DNA of 64,000 bases from JAXMHQ01 sp046346665 (GCA_046346665.1 JAXMHQ010000015.1:1-64000); one strand, 5' to 3'. Shown: positions 43,470-52,838, counted from the stretch's first letter. Numbers and translations: made by a program. The notes: generated from the letters alone by a model not told the origin.

Positions 43470-44196
43470 CCGCCGCCGCCGCGGGCGCCGCCGCCAGCTC
43501 GCCCCGCACCTCCGCCAGCCGGCGCTGAAATTCCGGGCTCGCCTTCATCTGCCGCACCAGCGCCTGCGCCAGCGTCCGGCCCGCGTAAATGTCCGTCGGA
43601 TAATGCCGTGCCAACTGGACGCGATGCCAGCCGATCGTCCGTCCCAACGCGATCAAATCGTCCCGTTTGTCCGGATAAATCTCCGCAAGCACGAGGGCGA
43701 ACACCATGCCGCGCGTGGCATGGCCGCTTGGGTAACTGAAACTTTTTTCCATCTCGCCCACCGTCCGCGCCAGGTCCGGGTCGACCACGTACGGCCGCGG
43801 CCGTTTCCAGAAATTCTTGCCGGCATCCGTCACCGCATCCGCCTCCCGCTGCACCTGCTCGAAAAACGCGGCGGTTGTCGGAAGGTTGGTGGAATTGAAA
43901 TAGGTCCCGATCACCGGGGCGAACCGGAACACGGTCACCTTCTTCTCCGCGTTCCCGGCCGCGGCATCGGAGGCGGAACATTGTGCGTGAACGGCGGCCG
44001 TCTCGAAAAGGTCGGCCGCCTGTTCGGGCGATTCCGCCGGCGGCGGACCGGGCAGCAACACCACCGCGTCCACCTGCCCCGGCAGGAGAAAGGGCGGCGC
44101 CTGGACCTCGGCCCCAAAAGTTGAAGCGGCGCACAGGACCCAGGCCAGACGGAACATCGGCAGCACGCCTGCCGTCGAACAAAGCGCGGATTTCAT
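43456..44196 (-). CDS. Class A acid phosphatase / PAP2-family phosphatase
   Basis: A 246-residue secreted phosphatase with an N-terminal signal peptide (about 1-29). The three PAP2 motifs are KRPRPY, SYPSGHATRG and GWHRVQLARHYPTDIYAG. It would act in the periplasm on phosphate esters. The C-terminus is Ala-rich and ends AAAAVTVQ. Its stop codon lies inside the 3' end of the convergent gene at 40752-43469 (14-base overlap). Confidence 0.9.
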   Translation of the reverse strand: MKSALCSTAGVLPMFRLAWVLCAASTFGAEVQAPPFLLPGQVDAVVLLPGPPPAESPEQAADLFETAAVHAQCSASDAAAGNAEKKVTVFRFAPVIGTYFNSTNLPTTAAFFEQVQREADAVTDAGKNFWKRPRPYVVDPDLARTVGEMEKSFSYPSGHATRGMVFALVLAEIYPDKRDDLIALGRTIGWHRVQLARHYPTDIYAGRTLAQALVRQMKASPEFQRRLAEVRGELAAAPAAAAVTVQ

Positions 44197-44361
44197 GGCG
44201 GCACCTTGGAATGTCGGACCTGAAAAAACAAGACTCTCCGCTCACGTCACACAAATGTAACGGAACCGCCATTCTTCGTTCACATACACCACCTAGGGTG
44301 GCTCCATCCCGCGGCGGTCCTGCGCAGTAAAACCACAGGCCTGCCGCATCTGCAACAGAAT

Positions 44362-46314
44362 ATGAAGAAATCAATTTGGCTGGCGGCGGCGATCGTGGCG
44401 GCCGGACTCCACGCCTCCTTCGGCCAACTCGCCATCACGGAAATCATGACCCAGGAATCGGCGACGAATACCCTCGGCAAAGGGCCCGACTGGTGGGAGC
44501 TGTCGAATTACGGCAACGGCGACATCGACCTGACCGGCTACCGGTGGAACGACGACGCGCACGGCGGCGCGCTCGGGGCGGACACCTCGATGTTCACCGG
44601 CGTCATCATCCATGCGGGCGAATCGATCGTCATCACGGAAACCAACAAGGCCGTTCCCGATGCCGCCACGTTCCGGCAATGGTGGGGAATCGGCGCAGGC
44701 GTCCAGGTGCTGGTCTGCCCGGCCTCGGATCCCGGTCTCAGCCAGACCGGGGACGAAGTGCGCCTGTGGGGCCCGGGTGCCGCGGCGGCCACGGAGGCCA
44801 ATGATTTCGACAACCTGGTCGACCGCGTGACCACGGGCGCCGCGCCGCTGATCATGGTGCCCACCTTCACTTACGATCCCAACAACGGCACGTTCGACTG
44901 GCTGAGCACGAACGGCGTGCGCGGCGCCTTCCAGGCCGCCACATCCGACGAAGTGGGATCGCCCGGAGTGAAACAAGCCGCGGGCCCGATCGTCATCACG
45001 CAGCAGCCCGGTCCGAAATCCCAAACGCTGCCCGCCGGCGTTCCGTTCACCTACACCGTCTCGGCCATCGGCATGCCGAAACCCCGGTTCATCTGGCTGC
45101 GCAACGGCGCGCCCGTCGATACCAACGCCCTGGGCGCGGTCATTTCCTTCGCGATCACCAACAACCAAAGCGTCGGCACCCTGAGTTTCCCCGGCGTCCA
45201 ATCGGTGGACAACGGGACCTACAGCGTGATTGTGAGCAACGGCATCCTGGCTTCGGTTGCCAGTTCGAACGCGACCCTCACGGTCACCAGCTCGCCGCTC
45301 GCCCCGCAAATCGCCTCAGCGCCCCAGGATCTCTGGGCTTACCCCGGCCAGTCGGCCGTGTTCACCGTCGATGCCTTCGGCAGCCCGAGCCCGACACTCC
45401 AGTGGAAACGCAATGGCGTCAATCTCCCCGGCGAAACCGGGCCGCAGCTTTCCGTCCCCATCTCCGACACCAACGCGGCCGGCGTCTATTCGGTCGCCAT
45501 CACCAACTCCGCCGGGACCACCAACGCCTCCGCCCTCCTGACCATCACCGCCAAACCCAACCTCCGCATCACCGAAGTGATGTCGAGCGAAAACGGGACC
45601 GGCCACCAGGACTGGTGGGAATTGAGCAACCTCGGCGCGTTCCCGGTGAACCTGCACGGGTTCCGATTCGATGACAGCTCCTTCTCGCTCGCCGCCGCCT
45701 ACACGATCACCAACAACCTCCTCATCGCTCCCAACGAATCCGTGGTGCTGGTTGAAGACATGTCCGCCCAGGAGTTCACCGATTGGTGGGGCGCCGACCA
45801 GCTCCCGCCGTCGTTGCAGATCATTTCCTACCACGGCGCGGGGCTCAGCCTCAGCAGCGCCGGGGATTCGCTCACCGTCTGGAACGCCGCGGCCGGCACG
45901 GAATCGGATTACCTCGACTCCGTGTCGTTCGACGCCGCCGCGACCGGGGATTCATTCACTTACGATCCTGCGTCGGGCGGATTTGCGGGAAGCACCAACG
46001 CGGCGGGCGGGATCAGCGTGACCGGCTACGACGGCGCGTTCCTGGCGGCGACCAACAGCGATATCGGGTCGCCCGGCTACATCGTCAATACGCCCCGGTT
46101 CACCGAAATCACCCGGTCGATCGGCGGCGCCGCGCTGACCTGGGTTTCCCAGCCGTCGCTCCACTACGCGATTCAGTACAAGAACAGCCTGTCCGACGCC
46201 AACTGGGCGACGCTGACCACCGTGACGGCGGCAGCCAACACCAACCTGCAATCCTACACCGACAGCACCGCGCCGGCGGCGCAGCGCTTCTACCGCCTGA
46301 TTCTGAATCCATGA
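44362..46314 (+). CDS. Secreted LTD / Ig-domain protein
   Basis: A 650-residue exoprotein. A signal peptide (about 1-21) is followed by a first lamin-tail domain (about 22-195; ITEIMTQESATNTLGKGPDWWELSNYG). Two Ig-like domains come next (about 203-397; ITQQPGPKSQTLPAGVPFTY, SGTYS-like strands) and then a second lamin-tail domain (about 402-590; LRITEVMSSENGTGHQDWWE). The C-terminus (about 592-650) ends QRFYRLILNP, similar to other verrucomicrobial exoproteins. The function is unknown but the plan suits cell-surface binding. Its stop overlaps the next gene by 4 bases (ATGA), so the two are translationally coupled. Confidence 0.85.
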   Translation: MKKSIWLAAAIVAAGLHASFGQLAITEIMTQESATNTLGKGPDWWELSNYGNGDIDLTGYRWNDDAHGGALGADTSMFTGVIIHAGESIVITETNKAVPDAATFRQWWGIGAGVQVLVCPASDPGLSQTGDEVRLWGPGAAAATEANDFDNLVDRVTTGAAPLIMVPTFTYDPNNGTFDWLSTNGVRGAFQAATSDEVGSPGVKQAAGPIVITQQPGPKSQTLPAGVPFTYTVSAIGMPKPRFIWLRNGAPVDTNALGAVISFAITNNQSVGTLSFPGVQSVDNGTYSVIVSNGILASVASSNATLTVTSSPLAPQIASAPQDLWAYPGQSAVFTVDAFGSPSPTLQWKRNGVNLPGETGPQLSVPISDTNAAGVYSVAITNSAGTTNASALLTITAKPNLRITEVMSSENGTGHQDWWELSNLGAFPVNLHGFRFDDSSFSLAAAYTITNNLLIAPNESVVLVEDMSAQEFTDWWGADQLPPSLQIISYHGAGLSLSSAGDSLTVWNAAAGTESDYLDSVSFDAAATGDSFTYDPASGGFAGSTNAAGGISVTGYDGAFLAATNSDIGSPGYIVNTPRFTEITRSIGGAALTWVSQPSLHYAIQYKNSLSDANWATLTTVTAAANTNLQSYTDSTAPAAQRFYRLILNP

Positions 46315-47105
46315 GCAAGCAAAACTTCAACCGTGGCTTTACGTTGATCGAACTGCTGGTGGTGATCGCGATCATCGCGATCCTGGCGGCGATGCTGTTG
46401 CCGGCGCTGGCCCGGGCCCGGACCTCGGCCCAGCGCATCTCGTGCCTGAACAAACTCCGGCAATGGGGCATCGCGGTCACGATGTATACCCAGGAAAATG
46501 AAAACCTGCTCCCCCGTGAAAGCGCCACCGCCAGCGCGTCGCTCAACAACTGGACCCAGGTCACCAACTCCGCCAACGGTGACGTCTGGTACAACGCCCT
46601 GCCACGCCTGATCTCGCTGCCTTCCGCGGCGGACTACGGCAGCCAGGGGATGCGGGACAAGTTCTACGATTCCAAAAGCCTGTTCCATTGCCCGGCCGCG
46701 GCGTTCCCTAAAACCGCGGCGGCGAATCCGAACGTGCTGTTTTCGATTGCGATGAACTCCAAGCTCATCCAGGGCAGCGCCAAAAGTATCCGGGTCACCA
46801 GCATCCAGCAGCCGTCCCAGACGGTGTTCTTCCTGGAAAACCGGCTCACGGGCGAACCCCGCGTCGACCCTGCGCAGGTCAGCGACACCGATCCGAACGC
46901 CAACCTCGGCCAGCCCAGCAGCTTCGCCAACCGCTTCGTCGCCCGCCACGCCGGCATGGGCAACCTCACCTTCGTCGACGGCCATTCCGCCGCGTTCAAA
47001 GGCAAACAAGTCGTCCAAACCACCGCCGGCTCCGACCGCGGCAAGGCCATCCTCCCTCAATTGGACGTCGTCTGGACGACGGATCCCGGCGTCAACCCGA
47101 ATTAA
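46311..47105 (+). CDS. Type II pseudopilin-like protein with H-x9-DG motif
   Basis: A 264-residue protein starting with a prepilin leader and cleavage motif RGFTLIELLVVIAIIAILAAMLLPAL (residues about 8-33, split here by the usual G/F cut). The C-terminal FVARHAGMGNLTFVDGHSA contains the H-x9-DG signature found in a large PVC-group family. Such proteins are processed by a prepilin peptidase and sit in a secretion or surface complex. The ATG at 46311 overlaps the stop of the LTD gene. A longer frame starting further upstream is rejected. Confidence 0.9.
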   Translation: MSKQNFNRGFTLIELLVVIAIIAILAAMLLPALARARTSAQRISCLNKLRQWGIAVTMYTQENENLLPRESATASASLNNWTQVTNSANGDVWYNALPRLISLPSAADYGSQGMRDKFYDSKSLFHCPAAAFPKTAAANPNVLFSIAMNSKLIQGSAKSIRVTSIQQPSQTVFFLENRLTGEPRVDPAQVSDTDPNANLGQPSSFANRFVARHAGMGNLTFVDGHSAAFKGKQVVQTTAGSDRGKAILPQLDVVWTTDPGVNPN

Positions 47106-47116
47106 ACAGCTTTTTA

Positions 47117-47145
47117 TTGAATAAGTCCGCCGAAATTGATATAGC
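47117..47145 (+). promoter_or_regulatory. Promoter ahead of the LTD-PEP-CTERM gene
   Basis: TTGAAT (47117-47122) and TATAGC (47140-47145) are 17 bases apart, giving a start near 47152 and a leader of about 44 bases. Sequence prediction only. Confidence 0.45.
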
Positions 47146-47195
47146 ATGATGCAAAAGTTTTCCTTGTCGTAATCCTCAACCCAAAAAAACAACTC

Positions 47196-47834
47196 ATGAA
47201 GTCGTATCGTTCCCTGGTCCCCTTCATCGCCCTCGCGGCCCTCATCCCCGCCACCTCCCACGCCCAACTCCGGGTCACGGAAGTGGAATCCTCGGAATTC
47301 GGCAGCAGCAAGCCCGATTGGTTTGAACTCAGCAATTTCGGCTCGTCCTCCGTGGATATCACCGGCTACACCATGGACGATAATTCCGCCAGCGCCGCGC
47401 TCAGCGTGCCGCTCTCGGGCATCACCAGCCTCGCCCCCGGCGAATCGGTCGCCTTCTTCGAGGTCGCCGGCTCCAACCCGCTCACGATCCAGGGATTCCG
47501 CGACTGGTGGGGTCTCTCGGCCTCCATCCAGATCGGGACCTATACGGGTTCCGGCGTGGGTCTCAGCAGCACGGCCGACGGGGTGAATATTTACACCGGC
47601 ACCGCAGGTTCGCTCGTCTCGGGCGTCAGCTTCGGAGCAGCCACCAAGGGTTACACCTTCAACTGGGATTCCACCGGTGCCTATCTTGGACTGAGCGTCT
47701 CCGGCGTCAACGGCGCCTGGACCGCTCCCCAGGACGGCGACGTCGGATCCCCCGGTGTCGTGCCTGAACCCACCACCGCCGCCCTCGCCGGCCTCGGCCT
47801 TGCCGCCCTGGTCGCCGCACGGCGCCGCAGCTAG
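47196..47834 (+). CDS. LTD-containing PEP-CTERM sorted protein
   Basis: A 212-residue protein with a signal peptide (about 1-23, IALAALIPATSHAQ), one lamin-tail domain (about 24-180, LRVTEVESSEFGSSKPDWFELSNFG) and a C-terminal PEP-CTERM signal. The last part reads VPEPTTAALAGLGLAALVAARRRS: the PEP motif, a hydrophobic helix and an Arg cluster. The signal directs the protein to the exosortase pathway, which is not in the window. It shares its domain with the protein at 44362-46314. Confidence 0.9.
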   Translation: MKSYRSLVPFIALAALIPATSHAQLRVTEVESSEFGSSKPDWFELSNFGSSSVDITGYTMDDNSASAALSVPLSGITSLAPGESVAFFEVAGSNPLTIQGFRDWWGLSASIQIGTYTGSGVGLSSTADGVNIYTGTAGSLVSGVSFGAATKGYTFNWDSTGAYLGLSVSGVNGAWTAPQDGDVGSPGVVPEPTTAALAGLGLAALVAARRRS

Positions 47835-47855
47835 TTTCCAGCTATTCCATCCACC

Positions 47856-47889
47856 GGCGCTTCGGGTCCGCCCGAGGCGCCGTTTTTTT
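47856..47889 (+). terminator. Intrinsic terminator after the PEP-CTERM gene
   Basis: GGCGCTTCGGG and CCCGAGGCGCC form a strong stem with one mismatch, followed by seven T (47883-47889). Confidence 0.88.
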
Positions 47890-47916
47890 GCCTCTGCCTC
47901 AACATTTCTCCCGGTT

Positions 47917-47940
47917 CCATCCGTGTTCATCCGTGGTTAA
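47917..47940. repeat. Half element: CCATCCGTGTTCATCCGTGG
   Basis: A single arm of the ATCCGTG word family, with no visible partner arm. The same words occur at 53448-53480 and in the complete element at 55518-55711. Confidence 0.6.
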
Positions 47941-47992
47941 AGAAGCCTGCCCGGACTCGACGAACGCAGAATCTCGGCTAGCTTGCTGGTGA

Positions 47993-50302
47993 ATGTCCGC
48001 CACGGCTCCAGAGACGACCCGCGCCGACGCCAACGCCCCGGCGACGAGATCGGAATTCTCCATCACGGGCATGACGTGCGGCAACTGCGCGCGGCATGTC
48101 ACCGAGGCCATTCAAAGCGTCCCCGGCGTCCTTACCGCCTCCGTCAGCCTCGACGCCGGCCGCGCCTCGGTCCGATGGAAGCCCGGCGAAACCGCCAACC
48201 CCGGCGCCGTCACGCAGGCCGTCGCCGCCGAAGGTTACGGGGCGAAACCGGTTGACCCTAACATAGATTCGGCGTATAATCGGCAAGCCGGCTGGCGAAT
48301 GAATCTTTGGATCGGACTCGCCGGGACCCTCCCGCTGATGATCGGGGAATGGGTGTTCCGATTCGGCATGGAACCCTGGTACCGCTGGACTTCCTTCGCC
48401 CTCGCGGCCGTGGTCCAGGTCTTCGCCGGCGCCCCGTTTTATCGCGGCGCCTGGAACCGGTTGAAAACGGGCGGATCCAACATGGACACGCTGGTCGCGC
48501 TCGGATCCACCACCGCGTTTGCCTACAGCGCCTGGACACTGTTCGCCGACCCGCACCGCCACCTCTATTTCATGGAGTCGGCCGCCATCATCACCCTCAT
48601 CAGCGTCGGCCATTTCATCGAAGCCCGCATCGGCGCCCGCGCGTCCGGCGCGCTCCGGCAACTGCTGGATCTCGCCCCGCGCATCGCCCGCAGGAAACTG
48701 CCCGATGGAACGACGGCGGATGTCCCCGTGGGCGAACTCGTCGCGGGTGACGAAATCCTGCTCAGCCCGGGCGACCACGTTCCCACCGACGGCCTGGTCC
48801 TGGAAGGCGCGTCGGCCGTGGATGAATCGATGTTGACCGGGGAATCGGTGCCGGTGGACAAGGCGCCGGGCAGCCGGGTGTTTGCGGGCACGGCGGCAAT
48901 CAACGGACGCCTGGCCGTGCGCGTCACCGCGACCGGCGACGCCACGGCGCTGGCGCATGTCATCACGGCCGTCCAACGCGCCCAGAACAGCCGCGCCTCG
49001 ATCCAACGCATCGGCGATGCGGTCAGCAATGTGTTCGTCCCGATTGTCGTGGCCATCGCCCTGCTTGCGGCGCTGGGCTGGGGATTCGCGCCTGAGTTCA
49101 TGGGCCGCATTCATGCCGGCCTCTCCGGCTGGCTGTGGCATGCCGCGGCTCCCGAACCCGGCTGGGCCGGGGCCTGCATCGTCGCCGCCGCCGTCCTCAT
49201 TGTCGCCTGTCCCTGCGCCATGGGACTCGCCACGCCCGCCGCCATCATGGCCGCCGCCAACGCCGCCGCCGCCCGCGGCATCCTCATCCGCGACGGTGTC
49301 GCGCTGGAAAAAGCCGGGCGGATCAGCTCCATTGTTTTCGACAAAACCGGCACGCTCACCGAAGGCCGGCCCAAAGTGGCCGCGCGCGAAGCGTTCCCCC
49401 GGGCGGTGCCCGAGGCGGGCGGCGAAGCGGGCATTCTGCGGCTCGGCGCATCGCTGGCCGCGCTGTCACGGTATCCACTCAGCCAGGCAGTCGCCGAGAC
49501 CACCGCCGACCGCGTCACCCTCCAGGATTTTCGGGAATACCCCGCGCTCGGCATCCGGGCATTGGCCGGATCCGGGGCCGCCGGAACATTGCTGGTCCAA
49601 TTGGGTTCACCGCGCTGGTTCGCGGAGGAATCCATCGACTTCAAACCCGCCGAAGCTTTCGCGCGCCACTGGATGAACCAGGGTTCCAGCGTCATCGGGC
49701 TGGCCATCGAAGGCCGGCTCGCCGCGGTGTATGCCTTGAAAGACCCGTTGAAACCCGGCGCGGCCGAGGTGGTGCGAACCCTGAGCTCCGGGTCCGCTCG
49801 ACTGAAAGTACACCTGATGTCCGGCGACGCGCGGCCCACGGTGGAAGCCATCGCGCGCGAACTCGGACTCGACCGGCTCCCCGGCGCCGCCGTCCATGCC
49901 GAAGTGCCGCCGGACCGGAAATCCGCGCTGGTGGCGGATTTGCAGAAAAGCGGCGACCGCGTCGCGTTCGTTGGGGACGGGATCAATGATGCCCCGGCAC
50001 TGGAGCAGGCCGATCTCGGCATTGCCGTCAGCCGGGCCAGCGACATTGCCCGGGAAGCGGCCGATTTGATCCTGTTGAAATCGGATATTGAAGCCGTTCC
50101 GGAAGCGCTCGGCCTTGCGCGCGCGGCGTTGCGCACGATCCGGCAGAACCTGTTCTGGGCTTTCTTTTACAACGCTCTGGGAATCCCGCTTGCCGCGCTC
50201 GGCTTCATGAGCCCGGTTCTCTGCGCCGCCGCGATGGGATTTTCGGACATCATCGTGATCGGCAATGCGCTCCGGCTGTATCGCTCGCACCGGCGCGGAT
50301 AA
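47993..50302 (+). CDS. copA: Copper-type P1B ATPase
   Basis: A 769-residue heavy-metal ATPase. An N-terminal HMA domain carries GMTCGNC (Cys29 and Cys32). Membrane helices flank the metal site VACPCAMGLATP. The P-domain holds VFDKTGTLTEG with the phosphorylated Asp. The actuator has SMLTGESVPVDK, and GDGINDAPALEQADLGIAV closes the ATP site. In most P1B ATPases an SxHP motif lies in the nucleotide domain, but here it reads SRYPLSQ, so the usual His is Tyr. The last helices read MGFSDIIVIGNALRL where CopA normally has MxxSS. Copper(I) export is the likeliest role. No copZ or copper-regulator gene is next to it. Confidence 0.9.
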   Translation: MSATAPETTRADANAPATRSEFSITGMTCGNCARHVTEAIQSVPGVLTASVSLDAGRASVRWKPGETANPGAVTQAVAAEGYGAKPVDPNIDSAYNRQAGWRMNLWIGLAGTLPLMIGEWVFRFGMEPWYRWTSFALAAVVQVFAGAPFYRGAWNRLKTGGSNMDTLVALGSTTAFAYSAWTLFADPHRHLYFMESAAIITLISVGHFIEARIGARASGALRQLLDLAPRIARRKLPDGTTADVPVGELVAGDEILLSPGDHVPTDGLVLEGASAVDESMLTGESVPVDKAPGSRVFAGTAAINGRLAVRVTATGDATALAHVITAVQRAQNSRASIQRIGDAVSNVFVPIVVAIALLAALGWGFAPEFMGRIHAGLSGWLWHAAAPEPGWAGACIVAAAVLIVACPCAMGLATPAAIMAAANAAAARGILIRDGVALEKAGRISSIVFDKTGTLTEGRPKVAAREAFPRAVPEAGGEAGILRLGASLAALSRYPLSQAVAETTADRVTLQDFREYPALGIRALAGSGAAGTLLVQLGSPRWFAEESIDFKPAEAFARHWMNQGSSVIGLAIEGRLAAVYALKDPLKPGAAEVVRTLSSGSARLKVHLMSGDARPTVEAIARELGLDRLPGAAVHAEVPPDRKSALVADLQKSGDRVAFVGDGINDAPALEQADLGIAVSRASDIAREAADLILLKSDIEAVPEALGLARAALRTIRQNLFWAFFYNALGIPLAALGFMSPVLCAAAMGFSDIIVIGNALRLYRSHRRG

Positions 50303-50354
50303 GGCAGGGACGCCGCTGCGGCGTCCCCGGTCGGCGCAGCGCGCCGACCCTGCC
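50303..50354. repeat. GGCAGGGACGCCGCTGCGGC inverted repeat
   Basis: Arms 50303-50328 and 50329-50354 are both palindromic and pair imperfectly with each other. Related to 24906-25033. Starts directly after the copA stop. Confidence 0.85.
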
Positions 50355-50396
50355 TATTTTACTGACATCTCCGTCGCCAGGTTTTATCCAATATGG

Positions 50397-51809
50397 ATGA
50401 AGATTTCTTCCGCCGTTCATCGACTGATCCCCCCGTGCTGGTCATGGCTCGCGCTCAGCCTGGCAGTGCCAGCAGTTGCTTCCGCCGGCGAAACGGCGCC
50501 GACGTATTGGAAGTGGGCGTCGACGCCGCCGATGGGGTGGAACAGTTACGACGCCTGGGGCACCAGCGTCACCGAGGTTGAAACCCTCGAAAACGCCTGT
50601 TACATGCGGGACAAACTGTCGTCCCATGGCTGGCAATACATCATCATCGACGCGCGCTGGTACGATTCGGTGTCCTCGTTTGACGATCGCGATTTCAACA
50701 AGGAGCGTGCCGGCGCGAAATTGTTCGCCGACGACCATGGCCGCATGACGCCTGCGTTGAATCGATTTCCGTCCGCCACGAACGGGATGGGTTTCAAGCC
50801 GCTGGCCGACCGGGTTCATGCGATGGGTCTCAAGTTCGGTTTTCACATGATGCGCGGCATCCCGCGCCAGGCGGTCCTCGCAAGAACACCCATCGAAGGC
50901 AGCACCTTCACCGCCGCGGACGCAGCGGATACGAACAGCATTTGCGGCTGGTGCCCCGACATGTTCGGCGTCCGCAACAATGCAGCGGGCCAGGCATGGT
51001 ATGACTCCTGCACCCGGCTGTGGGCCTTTTGGGGCGTTGATTTTATCAAGGTGGACGACATTTCGAACGGCTATGTCACGCATGAAATCGAGATGATCCG
51101 CCGCGCCCTGGACAAGTGCGGCAGGCCCATCGTTTTCAGCGTCTCGCCCGGGCCGACCGATCCTTCGCATGCAGCCCACGTCAGCACCAACGCCAACCTG
51201 TGGCGCATCTCCGGGGATTTCTGGGATCAATGGGGCGAGTCGCATCGCTCCGGCTTGAATCAGCAGTTCGATTTGCTGGCAAAATGGCAGGGCGTCGGCG
51301 GGCCGGGACACTGGCCGGATGCGGACATGATCCCGCTGGGGCATATCGGCATCAAGTGCACCATCGCGGGACCGGATCGGCAGACCCGTCTGACCCGTGA
51401 CGAACAGCGCACGCTGATGTCGCTCTGGGCCATCGCGCCGTCGCCGTTGATGCTCGGAAACAATCTGCCGGATACGGATGAATGGACGCTGTCCCTGCTG
51501 GCCAACGACGAAGTGCTGGCGGTGAACCAGGACGCGCTCGGCCAGCCCGCGCGGCGCGCGGCCCAGGCGGGAGAATCGGAAGTCTGGGTCAAGCAATTGG
51601 CCGATGGCGGCACGGCGGTCGGCTTGTTCAACCGCGGCGATCAGGCGCAGCAGGTTGAGCTGAAATGGAACGCTGCCGGGCTTGCCGGCGACCAGGAACT
51701 TCGCGATCTCTGGTCCCACAAGGACCTGGGCAGGTTCCATGACACCTTTTCCGCCGAGGTCCCCGCCCATGGCGTGAAATTCCTGAAGGCCAAATCACGG
51801 CAAAATTAG
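50397..51809 (+). CDS. Secreted GH27 glycosidase (alpha-galactosidase-like)
   Basis: A 470-residue protein with a signal peptide (about 1-30). The GH27 barrel begins STPPMGWNSYDAWG. The nucleophile is Asp220 in FIKVDDI, and a likely acid/base Asp274 is in WRISGDFWD. A C-terminal beta domain follows (about 390-470). GH27 enzymes release alpha-galactosyl or alpha-N-acetylgalactosaminyl residues; the exact sugar is uncertain. ATG 50397 gives a good signal peptide. It is the second secreted glycosidase in the window. Confidence 0.88.
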   Translation: MKISSAVHRLIPPCWSWLALSLAVPAVASAGETAPTYWKWASTPPMGWNSYDAWGTSVTEVETLENACYMRDKLSSHGWQYIIIDARWYDSVSSFDDRDFNKERAGAKLFADDHGRMTPALNRFPSATNGMGFKPLADRVHAMGLKFGFHMMRGIPRQAVLARTPIEGSTFTAADAADTNSICGWCPDMFGVRNNAAGQAWYDSCTRLWAFWGVDFIKVDDISNGYVTHEIEMIRRALDKCGRPIVFSVSPGPTDPSHAAHVSTNANLWRISGDFWDQWGESHRSGLNQQFDLLAKWQGVGGPGHWPDADMIPLGHIGIKCTIAGPDRQTRLTRDEQRTLMSLWAIAPSPLMLGNNLPDTDEWTLSLLANDEVLAVNQDALGQPARRAAQAGESEVWVKQLADGGTAVGLFNRGDQAQQVELKWNAAGLAGDQELRDLWSHKDLGRFHDTFSAEVPAHGVKFLKAKSRQN

Positions 51810-51860
51810 AAAGGCCGGCCGACGGCTAAAACGGTTTATAGGATTTTCAAAAGAGTCCTG

Positions 51861-51928
51861 GACGCAAAAAGGCGCAAGAGGGGCACAAGAAACCGGTTTG
51901 CTTTTGCGTCTTTTGTGCCTTTTTGCGG
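51861..51928. repeat. GACGCAAAAAGGCGCAAGAG-type inverted repeat
   Basis: Left arm 51861-51889 has GCAAAAAGGCGCAAGAG words. Right arm 51901-51928 has CTTTTGCGTCTTTTGTGCC words. It lies between the GH27 gene and the convergent small Spy-like gene. Confidence 0.8.
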
Positions 51929-51986
51929 CTACTGTTCTACTGGAAGTGCCGGAGGCGGATCCAGAGCGCCCCCGAACAGGAGTGCC

Positions 51987-52505
51987 TCACAAGCTGGACC
52001 CGGGAAGGTTGCTCGAGATAGCGGGCGCGACGGAGTTGGTCCCATGTTCGCGGCCGGGCGTATGGCGGGGAGGACGCGGTTTCAGGAGATCTTCGAAGCG
52101 CGTTTGCTGGTCGGGGGTCAGCTCCCGGCGGATCTTGGCCCGCGTCTCCACCCACTCGACCCGCCACAGTTCGCGCGTGCGATCCTGGCCTTCGCCGATG
52201 AGCTTTTCAATGTGATCGCGCTGCTCCGGGTTCAGTTTCAATTCGCGGCTGAGCCGGTTCAGAAAATCCTTCCGAAACAACACCCCGGCCGCGGCAGGCA
52301 TGCGCAGATCGCGGTTCGTGCCGACGGGATTGGCCAGGACGGGAACGGCATCGGTCGGCACCACCGCGGAGATTTCGAGCGGGTGCACCGCGGCGGGCGC
52401 GCCGGAGCGCTCGACATAGTTCACCAGCAATCCGCCGGTCAGAACGCCAGATCCGAAAATGACGAGGGTTGCCAGGACAACCTTCCAGGGGCTGGTGGGA
52501 TTCAT
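51987..52505 (-). CDS. Membrane-anchored Spy/CpxP-like protein
   Basis: A 172-residue protein with one N-terminal membrane helix (about 8-27, VVLATLVIFGSGVLTGGLL). The periplasmic part has two LTxxQ-like helices, LNPEQRDHIEKLI and LTPDQQTRFEDLL, which suggest a Spy/CpxP or zinc-resistance-type fold. Such proteins bind unfolded proteins or sense envelope stress. It is the third gene of a sigma factor operon and overlaps the preceding gene by 4 bases (ATGA). The start is the ATG at 52505, well inside a longer open frame. Confidence 0.7.
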   Translation of the reverse strand: MNPTSPWKVVLATLVIFGSGVLTGGLLVNYVERSGAPAAVHPLEISAVVPTDAVPVLANPVGTNRDLRMPAAAGVLFRKDFLNRLSRELKLNPEQRDHIEKLIGEGQDRTRELWRVEWVETRAKIRRELTPDQQTRFEDLLKPRPPRHTPGREHGTNSVAPAISSNLPGSSL

Positions 52506-52798
52506 AACCCGGATTCGGTGTCGACGGCGGCCAGCATGGTCTGTTCGAAATCCTGAGCGAGGTCCGGCTGTGCGGCGGGGGCGGGATGGAACAGGGCGAT
52601 GGCGCCGAGCACCAGCATGACGCCGACGCTGGCGGCGGCTCCGCGCCAGAGCCATTGGGCCCAAACACCGAGGAGATCCGGTTGACCCGAGCCGAGCCGG
52701 GCCATGATGCGCTTTTCAAACGCAAGCGGCACCCGGTCGTCCGGCTTCCGGGATCGGGCCGCGGCCATGAGTTTTTTCTCGAGTTCAGAGATGTTCAT
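52502..52798 (-). CDS. Small single-helix membrane protein (putative anti-sigma or partner)
   Basis: A 98-residue protein with a cytoplasmic N-terminus (MNISELEKKLMAAARSRKPDDRVPLAFEKRIMARL), one membrane helix (about 53-72) and a short periplasmic tail. It lies between the ECF sigma factor and the Spy-like gene, the place where an anti-sigma factor is usual. No zinc-binding HxxxCxxC motif is present, so the role is inferred from position only. Confidence 0.6.
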   Translation of the reverse strand: MNISELEKKLMAAARSRKPDDRVPLAFEKRIMARLGSGQPDLLGVWAQWLWRGAAASVGVMLVLGAIALFHPAPAAQPDLAQDFEQTMLAAVDTESGL

Positions 52799-52838
52799 GA
52801 TTCCGGCAATACTTCAGACGCGCGCCAGGGCGCCGGGG

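Noticed and set aside
45783..46310. Upstream extension of the pseudopilin frame
   Set aside because: Overlaps the LTD gene; the prepilin leader begins at 46311.
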